The translations under genes and the position numbers were made by a program. A stretch of DNA of 15,550 bases, from the NCBI GenBank assembly GCA_023444445.1, contig JAEXMK010000166.1:1-15550 (forward strand). Reading direction: 5' to 3'. The stretch's first letter is position 1, and every line of letters starts with the position of its first letter. Below the pieces are notes generated by a model that saw only the letters and a list, made by a program, of their open reading frames with translations, did not search any database and was not told the DNA's origin. This document shows positions 9,195 to 15,550 of the stretch, one piece after another. This DNA is from Pseudomonadota bacterium. Lineage in GTDB: Bacteria; Pseudomonadota; Alphaproteobacteria; Rhizobiales; Rhizobiaceae.

Positions 9195-9992
9195 ATGCAT
9201 TTTCTGCGCTGCGGCGAGACTGTGATCCATTATCGCGCCAAGGGATTGGACAGCGGCAAACCAGTCATCGCCTTCATCAATTCGCTCGGTACGGATTTCC
9301 GCATCTGGGATGCGGTCATCGAGGTACTGGGCGACGACTATGCTTACGTCCTGCACGACAAGCGTGGTCATGGGCTTTCCGATGTCGGGCGTACGCCCTA
9401 TTCGATAGACGATCATGCCGGCGACCTGATTGCGCTTCTCGATCATCTTGGCGTCAAAAACGCCGTCATCTGGGGATTGTCGGTCGGCGGTCTCATTGCG
9501 CAGGGCCTTTATGCGCGCCGGCCCGATCTCGTACGCGCATTGGTGCTCAGCAATACCGCGCATAAAATCGGCACAGCCGAAATGTGGAATGCCCGTATCG
9601 ACAAGATCGCCGCCGATGGCCTTGCCTCGCTGGTGTATCCCGTCATGGAGCGCTGGTTCACGCCCGCCTTCCGCCGTCAGGACAATGCCGCCTATGCCGG
9701 TGCCTGCAACATGCTTTCCCAGCAGCCCGGGACCGGTTACAGCGGCACCTGTGCCGCCATTCGTGACGCGGATTTCACCGAAGAGGCAGGCCGCATCGCC
9801 GTGCCGACGCTTTGTGTTGCGGGCGATCAGGACGGCTCGACCCCACCGGAACTGGTGCAATCGCTGGCGGCTCTCATCCCCGCGAGCCGCTTCCACACCG
9901 TCGCCGGCTGCGGCCACATCCCCTGCCTTGAACAGCCGCTTGCCTACACGCAGGCAGTTGGCATTTTTCTGAAGACCTTGCCGGAGCACTGA
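9195..9992 (+). CDS. pcaD: 3-oxoadipate enol-lactonase
   Basis: Alpha/beta-hydrolase of 265 residues that opens 3-oxoadipate enol-lactone to beta-ketoadipate. The catalytic triad is visible: S96 in the nucleophile elbow GLSVGG, D213 in GDQDGSTP, and H241 in GCGHIPCLEQP. The oxyanion-hole region is FINSLGTDFRIW near residues 27-38. The start at 9195 is fixed by AGGAGG at 9181-9186. An upstream in-frame start at 9138 would extend through this ribosome-binding site and is rejected. It is the first gene of pcaDCHGB, with only 3 bp to pcaC. In some bacteria PcaD is fused to PcaC (PcaL), whereas here they are separate genes. Confidence 0.95.
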   Translation: MHFLRCGETVIHYRAKGLDSGKPVIAFINSLGTDFRIWDAVIEVLGDDYAYVLHDKRGHGLSDVGRTPYSIDDHAGDLIALLDHLGVKNAVIWGLSVGGLIAQGLYARRPDLVRALVLSNTAHKIGTAEMWNARIDKIAADGLASLVYPVMERWFTPAFRRQDNAAYAGACNMLSQQPGTGYSGTCAAIRDADFTEEAGRIAVPTLCVAGDQDGSTPPELVQSLAALIPASRFHTVAGCGHIPCLEQPLAYTQAVGIFLKTLPEH

Positions 9993-9995
9993 CCG

Positions 9996-10415
9996 ATGGC
10001 GGACCATATCAACAAGAACGAACGTTTCGAACAGGGCATGAAAACCCGCCGCTCGGTGCTGGGTGACGCCCATGTCGACCGCGCACAGACCTTGACGACG
10101 GCTTTCGACCAGCCCTTCCAGCAGCTTATCACCGAAGGGGCATGGGGCACGGTCTGGTCCGGCACCCATTTCACGAAGCGTGAGCGCTCGATCGTCACCA
10201 TCGCCCTGCTGGCGGCACTGGGGCAGGATGAGGAGCTTGCCATGCATGTGCGCGCCACCGTCAATACCGGCGCCACGGAAGCGGATATTCGCGAGGCGCT
10301 GATGCATGTGGCGATCTATGCCGGCGTGCCCGCTTCCAACCATGCTTTCAAGATTGCCAAGCTTGCTCTGGCGGGTATGAAAGCTGATAGTTCCAGTGAG
10401 GAGGAGACGAAATGA
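9996..10415 (+). CDS. pcaC: 4-carboxymuconolactone decarboxylase
   Basis: 139-residue CMD-family protein that decarboxylates gamma-carboxymuconolactone to 3-oxoadipate enol-lactone. Family features include [20 protein letters not shown], the segment [28 protein letters not shown] with likely active-site E80 and H84, and [20 protein letters not shown]. It follows pcaD by 3 bp, and its stop overlaps the pcaH start in an ATGA (10412-10415), so translation is probably coupled. Length is normal for free-standing PcaC. The last residues (SSSEEETK) are hydrophilic because they encode the pcaH Shine-Dalgarno GAGGAGG. Confidence 0.95.
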   Translation: MADHINKNERFEQGMKTRRSVLGDAHVDRAQTLTTAFDQPFQQLITEGAWGTVWSGTHFTKRERSIVTIALLAALGQDEELAMHVRATVNTGATEADIREALMHVAIYAGVPASNHAFKIAKLALAGMKADSSSEEETK

Positions 10416-11152
10416 GCAACCAGCCGCCCGAAACGGGACCGTTCTTCGCACGCAACCGCGATATTCACCCGCTGGCCTATGCGCCCGGCTACAAGACCTC
10501 GATTCTGCGCTCGCCGCAGCGGGCACTGATTTCGCTTGAGGGCACCAAGAGCGAGATCACCGGACCGGTCTTCGGCCATGGCATGCTGAACCCGCTGGAT
10601 AACGACCTCATTCTCAACTATGCCCGCCCCGGCGAAATGCCGGTCGGTCCCCGTATTCTCGTTCACGGCCGAGTGCTGGACGAGCGTGGCCGCGGCGTCG
10701 ATGGCGCGTTGGTAGAGTTCTGGCAGGCCAATGCCGGCGGTCGTTACCGCCACAAGAAGGAAAGCTATCTCGCCGCCATCGATCCGAATTTCGGCGGCGT
10801 CGGCCGCACCATCACGGATGAGAACGGTTATTACTGGTTCAAGACCATCCAGCCAGGCGCATATCCCTGGCCCAACGGCGTCAATGACTGGCGGCCGGCC
10901 CACATCCATTTCTCGGTCTTCGGCCATGGTTTCGCCCAGCGGCTGATTACCCAGATGTATTTCGAAGGCGATCCGCTGATCTGGAAATGTCCGATCGTCA
11001 AGACCATCCCGGATGAGGATGCCATCAAGCGGTTGATCGCCCCGCTGGATATGAATGCCACACTGCCGATGGACATGTTGGCCTACAAGTTCGATATCGT
11101 GCTGCGCGGCCGCCGCTCCACCCTTTTCGAAAACCGCATGGAGGGCAACTGA
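10412..11152 (+). CDS. pcaH: Protocatechuate 3,4-dioxygenase, beta chain
   Basis: Catalytic iron-carrying subunit of the intradiol dioxygenase that cleaves protocatechuate to 3-carboxy-cis,cis-muconate. It has 246 residues. The four Fe(III) ligands are Y112 (GRYRHKK), Y151 (AYPWPN), H164 and H166 ([10 protein letters not shown]). They keep the spacing of the Pseudomonas ligands Y108, Y147, H160, H162 with a constant offset of four. The N-terminal [17 protein letters not shown] is typical of beta chains. It overlaps pcaC by 4 bp and ends 2 bp before pcaG, so both subunits are made from one message. Confidence 0.97.
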   Translation: MSNQPPETGPFFARNRDIHPLAYAPGYKTSILRSPQRALISLEGTKSEITGPVFGHGMLNPLDNDLILNYARPGEMPVGPRILVHGRVLDERGRGVDGALVEFWQANAGGRYRHKKESYLAAIDPNFGGVGRTITDENGYYWFKTIQPGAYPWPNGVNDWRPAHIHFSVFGHGFAQRLITQMYFEGDPLIWKCPIVKTIPDEDAIKRLIAPLDMNATLPMDMLAYKFDIVLRGRRSTLFENRMEGN

Positions 11153-11154
11153 CC

Positions 11155-11775
11155 ATGGTTCAGCCGCTCAACTATTTCAAGGAAACCGCCTCGCAGACGG
11201 CAGGCCCCTATGTGCATATCGGCTGCACACCCAATTTTGTCGGCATCGAAGGCGTGTTCGAAAAGGATCTCGGTTCCGGTCCGCTTTATAACGACAAGGC
11301 CCGCGGCGAACGCATCAGCGTGCGCGGCACGGTTTATGATGGCGCCGGAATGGCATTGAAGGACGCGCTGATCGAAATCTGGCAGGCCGATACCGACGGT
11401 TATTACAACAGCCCAAGTGAAACACGCGGCAAGGCCGACCCGAACTTCATCGGCTGGGGGCGCTCGCCCGGAGACATGGATACCGGCGAATTCGTCTTCG
11501 AGACCATCAAGCCCGGCTCGGTGCCGTTCCGCGATGGCCGGCCGATGGCGCCGCACATCACCTTCTGGATCGTCGCGCGTGGCATCAACATCGGCCTGCA
11601 GACCCGCATGTATTTCCCGGAAGAACAGGAGGCCAATGCCGCCGACCCCGTTCTCGCCCGCATCGAGCAGAAAAGCCGCATCGCCACGCTCGTCGCCCAA
11701 AAAGAGGAAGGCAACGTCTATCGTTTCGATATCCGCCTCCAGGGCGAAGGCGAAACCGTGTTTTTCGATATCTGA
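11155..11775 (+). CDS. pcaG: Protocatechuate 3,4-dioxygenase, alpha chain
   Basis: 206-residue partner of PcaH in the (alpha-beta)n dioxygenase. It shares the intradiol fold (RGTVYDGAGMALKDALIEIWQADTDGYY) and the C-terminal FDIRLQGEGETVFFDI. It lacks the full tyrosine and histidine ligand set: the PAHIHF of PcaH is MAPHITF here, with one histidine. This is normal for the alpha chain, which contributes to the active-site wall, probably through R142 in ARGIN. A GGAGGG sequence inside the end of pcaH serves as its ribosome-binding site, and the gap between the genes is 2 bp. Confidence 0.96.
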   Translation: MVQPLNYFKETASQTAGPYVHIGCTPNFVGIEGVFEKDLGSGPLYNDKARGERISVRGTVYDGAGMALKDALIEIWQADTDGYYNSPSETRGKADPNFIGWGRSPGDMDTGEFVFETIKPGSVPFRDGRPMAPHITFWIVARGINIGLQTRMYFPEEQEANAADPVLARIEQKSRIATLVAQKEEGNVYRFDIRLQGEGETVFFDI

Positions 11776-11807
11776 CGCATATCGCGCAAAAGAAAGCGAG
11801 CCGGACG

Positions 11808-12875
11808 ATGAGCCTTTCCCCCTTCGAGCACCCGTTCCTGTCAGGCCTTTTCGGCGATAGCGAAATCGTCGAACTGTTCTCGGCAAGGGCTGATATTGAC
11901 GCCATGGTCCGTTTCGAGACGGCTCTGGCGCAGGCGCAAGCGGAGACTGGCATCATCTCCGAGGATGTGGCGGAGGCAATCGTCTCGGGGCTTTCGGACT
12001 TCGCCGCCGATATGACCGCCCTTCGTCATGGCGTCGCGAAAGACGGCGTGGTAGTGCCTGAACTCGTGCGGCAGATGCGGGCAGCCGTCGCCGGCAAGGC
12101 GGCGGACAAGGTGCATTTCGGCGCAACCAGCCAGGATGTCATCGATACCAGCCTGATGCTCCGGTTGAAGGCTGCGGTCGAAATCATCGCCGCCCGGCTC
12201 GGCCACCTCATTGACACCCTGGGCGACCTGGCCTCCCGCGATGGCCACAACTCCTTGACGGGTTATACCCGTATGCAGGCCGCCATCGGCATTACGGTGG
12301 CCGAGCGCGCGGCAAGCTGGATCGCGCCGCTTGAGCGCCACCTGCTTAGGCTCGAAACCTTCGCGCAGAGCGGTTTTGCCCTGCAATTCGGCGGCGCCGC
12401 CGGTACGCTGGAGAAGCTCGGCGACAATGCCGCAACGGTGCGCGCCGATCTTGCAAAACGACTGGGCCTTGCCGACAGACAGCAATGGCAGAGCCAGCGC
12501 GACGGCATCGCCGAATTCGGCAATATTCTGTCGCTCGTGACAGGCTCACTCGGCAAGTTCGGGCAGGATATCGCGCTGATGGCCGAACTCGGCACAGAGA
12601 TCCGTCTCTCCGGCGGCGGCGGTTCTTCAGCCATGCCGCACAAGCAAAACCCCGTCAATGCCGAAACGCTTGTGGCGCTCGCCCGTTTTAACGCTGTGCA
12701 AATCTCCGCACTGCACCAGTCGCTCGTGCATGAACAGGAACGCTCCGGCGCAAGCTGGATGCTGGAATGGCTATCGCTTCCGCAGATGGTGACGGCGACC
12801 GGCGCTTCGCTTTTGATAGCGGATCGTCTGGCGGCGCAGATAGACCAGCTGGGGACGAGCAAAGGCCAGCCGTAG
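11808..12875 (+). CDS. pcaB: 3-carboxy-cis,cis-muconate cycloisomerase
   Basis: Fumarase/aspartase-superfamily enzyme forming gamma-carboxymuconolactone from the PcaHG product. It has 355 residues, about 100 shorter at the C-terminus than Pseudomonas PcaB of roughly 450, a shorter form I associate with rhizobia. The superfamily signature SSAMPHKQNP lies at residues 273-282, and the conserved regions KVHFGATSQDVIDTS (101-115) and TGYTRMQAAIGIT (151-163) are present. It starts 32 bp after pcaG, with GAG-rich sequence but no strong Shine-Dalgarno. It is the last gene of pcaDCHGB, although it acts directly after ring cleavage. Confidence 0.94.
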   Translation: MSLSPFEHPFLSGLFGDSEIVELFSARADIDAMVRFETALAQAQAETGIISEDVAEAIVSGLSDFAADMTALRHGVAKDGVVVPELVRQMRAAVAGKAADKVHFGATSQDVIDTSLMLRLKAAVEIIAARLGHLIDTLGDLASRDGHNSLTGYTRMQAAIGITVAERAASWIAPLERHLLRLETFAQSGFALQFGGAAGTLEKLGDNAATVRADLAKRLGLADRQQWQSQRDGIAEFGNILSLVTGSLGKFGQDIALMAELGTEIRLSGGGGSSAMPHKQNPVNAETLVALARFNAVQISALHQSLVHEQERSGASWMLEWLSLPQMVTATGASLLIADRLAAQIDQLGTSKGQP

Positions 12876-13058
12876 CTGCTTTAGCCTGCTCTTTAAGGCG
12901 ACGTTTTGACGGCGAGCCGCTGCTCTATCGCAGATCACGCTGGTAGCAGCAAGCAAGTTGAAGTGCGCCACTTTAGTTATTGATAATAAACGACTTATTT
13001 GCCGATCAAGAATATTTGAAAAACCGTTTCAGGACTGCTTTTTCATCGCATGTACGAC

Positions 13059-13088
13059 TTGACACCAAAATGAACTAACTGGTACAAA
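13059..13088 (+). promoter_or_regulatory. Sigma-70-type promoter candidate for the ABC transporter operon
   Basis: A perfect -35 TTGACA (13059-13064) is followed after 18 bp by TACAAA (13083-13088), a four-of-six match to the -10 box. TGTAC (13051) and GTACA (13082) flank it as an inverted repeat. Transcription from here would give a leader of about 135 nt before the first permease. Confidence 0.5.
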
Positions 13089-13133
13089 CATTATCAACAA
13101 GCCCATACCCGGACGAGGAATGAGAGTTCCGGG

Positions 13134-13202
13134 ATGAGCAGAACCGGGTGGAGAGCTTCGACGCGAAAAAGGTCGTCGAAGCAGTACGGACAGGAAAATT
13201 AA
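13134..13202 (+). CDS. Possible 22-residue upstream ORF in the transporter leader
   Basis: ATG at 13134 opens a reading frame of 22 sense codons ending in TAA at 13200-13202, 30 bp before the first permease. The product would be MSRTGWRASTRKRSSKQYGQ plus EN, rich in Arg, Lys and Ser. Only a weak purine-rich stretch (AATGAGAG) precedes it. It spans the first leader hairpin and stops within the second, an arrangement seen in translation-controlled attenuators. Small size means chance is a real alternative. Confidence 0.25.
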   Translation: MSRTGWRASTRKRSSKQYGQEN

Positions 13203-13209
13203 CTGTCCG
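13155..13209 (+). promoter_or_regulatory. Two consecutive hairpins in the transporter leader
   Basis: Hairpin one has arms GCTTCGACG (13155-13163) and CGTCGAAGC (13174-13182), a 9-bp perfect stem with 10-nt loop. Hairpin two has arms CGGACAG (13187-13193) and CTGTCCG (13203-13209), a 7-bp stem with 9-nt loop. Neither is followed by a T run, so they are not simple terminators. They lie just before the GGAGG (13224-13228) of the first permease gene. Confidence 0.55.
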
Positions 13210-13232
13210 AGCCCGGATGGGTTGGAGGAAGA

Positions 13233-13901
13233 ATGTCTTACAGTCTCGATTTTTCGGCGGTCATCGAGCGTCTGCCCGAGCTGCTTTTGGCCTGCTTGGC
13301 GACAATCGGCCTGGCGATTGCCGGCATGTCGCTTGCTACCGTCATTGGCGTCCTGGGCGTCGTCGCCCGCCGTTCTCGCTTTAAGCTGCTGCGCGGGCTC
13401 GTCATCGGTTTTGTCGAAGTGATCCGCAACACGCCGTTTCTGGTGCAGATTTTCTTCATCTTCTTCGCCCTGCCCCAGATCGGTGTCAAACTCAACCCCA
13501 CGGCCACGGCGATCATTGCGCTTGCCCTGAACGGCGGCGCCTATGCAATAGAAATCATTCGAGGTGGCGTCGATTCCATTCCAAAGGGCCAGGTCGAGGC
13601 AGGCCTTGCGCTGGGTCTTCATCGCGCGCAGATCTTCCGCCATATCATCCTGAAACCGGCTCTCCGGGCCGTGTATCCCTCGCTCACCAGCCAGTTCATC
13701 ATGCTGACGCTGACCACGTCGGTCTGCACCTCGATCGCGGCCTACGAACTGACCTCGGTCGCTCAGAAAATCGAGGCGGATACGTTCCGGTCCTTTGAAG
13801 TCTATTTCTCGATCACGCTACTTTATCTGATCATTTCCTCGCTGATGATGGGCATTTTCGCACTCATCTCGCGCACATCCTTCAGCTATCCGGTCAAGTG
13901 A
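13233..13901 (+). CDS. Polar-amino-acid-type ABC transporter permease (first)
   Basis: 222-residue inner-membrane protein of the HisM/HisQ (His/Glu/Gln/Arg/opine) permease family. Hydrophobic segments lie at about residues 17-43, 54-82, 90-106, 150-170 and 190-211. The cytoplasmic EAA loop that docks the ATPase is EAGLALGLHRAQIFRHIILKPALR (122-145), and VIRNTPFLVQIFFIFFALPQIG is a family hallmark. It is preceded by GGAGG at 13224. It is the first gene of a permease-permease-binding-protein set, with 10 bp to the next gene. The substrate cannot be told from the permease. No ATPase gene is in the window. Confidence 0.92.
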   Translation: MSYSLDFSAVIERLPELLLACLATIGLAIAGMSLATVIGVLGVVARRSRFKLLRGLVIGFVEVIRNTPFLVQIFFIFFALPQIGVKLNPTATAIIALALNGGAYAIEIIRGGVDSIPKGQVEAGLALGLHRAQIFRHIILKPALRAVYPSLTSQFIMLTLTTSVCTSIAAYELTSVAQKIEADTFRSFEVYFSITLLYLIISSLMMGIFALISRTSFSYPVK

Positions 13902-13911
13902 GGAGAAGACA

Positions 13912-14562
13912 ATGGCATCCATCGGCCCCAACGAACTCTTCTTCCTCATGCAGGGTCTCAAATGGACCCTTGCACTGACGCTCATCGGCTTCATCGGCGG
14001 CGGCATCTTCGGTCTTTGCGTGGCGCTTGCCCGTGTGGCCGACAGGCCGGCAGTCCAGCGGGCAAGTGCCGCATTCATCGCCGTGTTCCAGGGCACGCCG
14101 CTCCTGATGCAGCTCTTCGTCGTCTATTACGGCGTGGCGCTTGCTGGCCTCAATGTGGATGCGTGGATCGCGGTGGCCATCGCCTTCACGCTTCACGCCA
14201 GCGCGTTTCTGGGGGAAATCTGGCGCGGAGGCATCCAGGCGGTGCCAAAGGGTCAGACGGAGGCAGCCAACGCGCTCGGTCTTCATTATGTGTCTCGGAT
14301 GAAAGACGTGGTGCTGCCCCAGGCCTTCAAGATTTCGCTGCCGGCCACCATTGGTTTCCTGGTGCAGCTCATCAAGGGCACATCGCTCGCTGCGATTGTC
14401 GGCTTCGTGGAGCTCTCCCGCGCAGGCCAGATCGTGTCCAACCAGACGTTCCGCCCCCTCACTGTCTTTGCCATCGTCGGCATCATCTATTTCCTGATCT
14501 GCTGGCCGCTTTCCCTGTGGGGCGCCGGTGTTGAAAAGCGGCTGCAGTCCGCGTCCCGCTAA
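13912..14562 (+). CDS. Polar-amino-acid-type ABC transporter permease (second)
   Basis: 216 residues, same family as its upstream neighbour and presumably its heterodimer partner. Segments include LKWTLALTLIGFIGGGIFGLCVALARV, then AVFQGTPLLMQLFVVYYGVAL, a second EAA loop EAANALGLHYVSRMKDVVLPQAFK (117-140), and a C-terminal membrane segment (VFAIVGIIYFLICWPLSLWG). A GAGGAGAAG ribosome-binding site lies in the 10-bp gap. The two permeases differ enough to be old paralogues and not a recent duplication. Confidence 0.92.
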   Translation: MASIGPNELFFLMQGLKWTLALTLIGFIGGGIFGLCVALARVADRPAVQRASAAFIAVFQGTPLLMQLFVVYYGVALAGLNVDAWIAVAIAFTLHASAFLGEIWRGGIQAVPKGQTEAANALGLHYVSRMKDVVLPQAFKISLPATIGFLVQLIKGTSLAAIVGFVELSRAGQIVSNQTFRPLTVFAIVGIIYFLICWPLSLWGAGVEKRLQSASR

Positions 14563-14602
14563 TCCAAAATCATCTCATCAGCTTTGTAAGGAGGAGCAAA
14601 AG

Positions 14603-15442
14603 ATGAAAACCACCACTATGAAATTCTCACGTCGTGCGATGCTCGCACTCGCTGCGGCAACGGTCGCCCTGCCCTTCGTGGCGCCGGTCGATGCCTTTGC
14701 CGGCACCGTGGAAGAAGCCAAGGCCAAGGGCAAGGTCGTCATCGGCATTCAGGGCGACAATTCGCCGTGGGGCTTCGTCAATTCCAGCGGCGTTCAGGAC
14801 GGTCTCGATGCCGATATCGGCAAGGCTTTTGCCGACTATCTTGGCGTGAAGGTTGAGTTCGTACCGCTCGCTGTCGCCAACCGCATTCCGGCACTGCTGA
14901 CCGGCAAGGTCGATGTCCTCTTCGCAACCATGGGCATGACCGCAGAACGCGCCAAGACCATCCAGTATTCCAAGCCCTATGCCGGTAACGTGCTCTCCGT
15001 TTATGGTCCCAAGGACAAGAAGATTGCTGGTTACGACGATCTGACCGGCGTTGCCGTCGGCGTTCCGAAGTCGAGCGCCATGGATACGGCTATCACTGCC
15101 GGCGCCGGCTCCAAGGCCAACATTCTGCGTTTTGACGACGACGCCGCCAATATCCAGGCGCTGATTTCCGGCCAGGTTGAAGTCGTTGGCGGCAACCAGT
15201 TCTACGGTGACCGCCTGAACAAGGCTGCTGATGGAAAGTACGAAGCGAAGTTCGACCTGACGACACTTTACAATGGCGCCGGCACCCGCCCGGGTGAGAA
15301 AGACTGGAACGAAACCATCAACGCCTTCCTCGACAAGATCAAGTCGGATGGCCAGCTCGCCAAGATCTACGACAAGTGGATGAAGCGCGAAGTGCCTGCA
15401 TTCCCGGAAAGCCTGCCTGATATCCCTTTCACCGTGAAGTGA
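14603..15442 (+). CDS. Periplasmic substrate-binding protein, amino-acid family 3
   Basis: 279 residues. The N-terminus KFSRRAMLALAAATVALPFV is a signal peptide with a likely cut after AFA at residue 33; the SRR-hydrophobic start is slightly Tat-like. The mature part is a family 3 binding protein: KVVIGIQGDNSPWGFVN, GLDADIGKAFADYLG, IPALLTGKVDVLFATMGMTAERAKTIQYSKPY. R116 aligns with the carboxylate-binding arginine of such proteins. The position usually holding the amine-binding aspartate appears to be N198 (VEVVGGNQF). AAGGAGGA sets the start at 14603. It lies 40 bp after the second permease, in the same operon. The ligand is unknown. Confidence 0.9.
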   Translation: MKTTTMKFSRRAMLALAAATVALPFVAPVDAFAGTVEEAKAKGKVVIGIQGDNSPWGFVNSSGVQDGLDADIGKAFADYLGVKVEFVPLAVANRIPALLTGKVDVLFATMGMTAERAKTIQYSKPYAGNVLSVYGPKDKKIAGYDDLTGVAVGVPKSSAMDTAITAGAGSKANILRFDDDAANIQALISGQVEVVGGNQFYGDRLNKAADGKYEAKFDLTTLYNGAGTRPGEKDWNETINAFLDKIKSDGQLAKIYDKWMKREVPAFPESLPDIPFTVK

Positions 15443-15484
15443 TCCTTCACCCGGGTGCGAGATCGAAATATCGGGAGGAAACCG

Positions 15485-15550
15485 ATGGGAATCTTCAGAC
15501 ATAAGACAGCATGGCGTACTGCGCTTGCCGTCGGATTGGCAGCCTTGCTG
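15485..15550 (+). CDS. 5' end of an exported protein gene, cut by the window edge
   Basis: An ATG at 15485 follows GGGAGGAAA and opens a frame that stays open for 22 codons to the edge: MGIFRHKTAWRTALAVGLAA then LL. A short basic start followed by an alanine- and leucine-rich stretch is signal-peptide-like, so this is probably another periplasmic or envelope protein and not the missing ATPase. It starts 42 bp after the binding-protein stop and may be in the same operon. Nothing more can be said about its function. Confidence 0.6.
   Translation, partial: MGIFRHKTAWRTALAVGLAALL

Larger units (their letters stand above)
12876..13232. other. 357-bp gene-free region between pcaB and the ABC transporter operon
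   Basis: No gene of ordinary length is supported here. I see no convincing terminator right after pcaB; the only repeat there, GCTGCT (12919-12924) and AGCAGC (12945-12950), has a 20-bp spacer. Positions 12970-13090 are clearly AT-richer than the flanks, with a small dyad TTATT-GAT-AATAA (12977-12989), and hold a promoter candidate. Positions 13108-13217 hold the structured leader described separately. Confidence 0.7.

Noticed and set aside
9150..10526. 458-residue minus-strand open frame opposite pcaD and pcaC
   Set aside because: Crosses two intact genes and the 5' part of pcaH, with no recognisable motif and no start signal. It is a GC-frame artefact.
14627..15502. 291-residue minus-strand open frame opposite the binding-protein gene
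   Set aside because: Mirror of the binding protein's reading frame. No ribosome-binding site or family motif.

Overview
The window is about 60% GC and reads as an alphaproteobacterial accessory or secondary replicon of the Rhizobiaceae. The gene order (pcaIJF, divergent pcaR, pobR, divergent pobA, pcaQ, divergent pcaDCHGB) matches the protocatechuate cluster described in Agrobacterium tumefaciens. I therefore infer Agrobacterium or a close relative, from recall and not from a search.

Layout. Positions 1-50 hold the edge of an intergenic palindromic repeat. Then, on the minus strand, come a LacI-family regulator (96-1142) and a xylose-isomerase-like TIM-barrel protein (1335-2120). Next is the lower beta-ketoadipate pathway on the minus strand, pcaF-pcaJ-pcaI (2259-4874, transcribed I-J-F), with its IclR-type regulator pcaR divergent at 5013-5774. 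pobR (AraC type, 5744-6673, minus) overlaps the 3' end of pcaR tail to tail and is divergent from pobA (6791-7963). A 117-bp RIME-like repeat separates pobA from pcaQ (LysR type, 8159-9100, minus). pcaQ is divergent from the pcaDCHGB operon (9195-12875). After a 357-bp gene-free stretch come two permeases and a periplasmic binding protein of a polar-amino-acid-type ABC transporter (13233-15442). The first 22 codons of another gene, starting like an exported protein, reach the window edge.

How the genes work together. PobA hydroxylates 4-hydroxybenzoate to protocatechuate. PcaHG cleaves the ring, and PcaB, PcaC and PcaD convert the product to beta-ketoadipate. PcaIJ activates it with CoA from succinyl-CoA, and PcaF splits it to succinyl-CoA and acetyl-CoA. 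Each transcription unit has its own regulator facing it: PcaR for pcaIJF, PobR for pobA, PcaQ for pcaDCHGB. The intergenic regions show operator-like dyads at the expected places, most convincingly for PcaR and PcaQ.

The catabolic core is a well-known pathway and I do not claim it as new. The least explained parts are the structured leader of the ABC-transporter operon (a 22-codon upstream ORF, two hairpins and mutually exclusive pairings), the unusual ligand-pocket residue in its binding protein, and the LacI/TIM-barrel pair next to the aromatic cluster.
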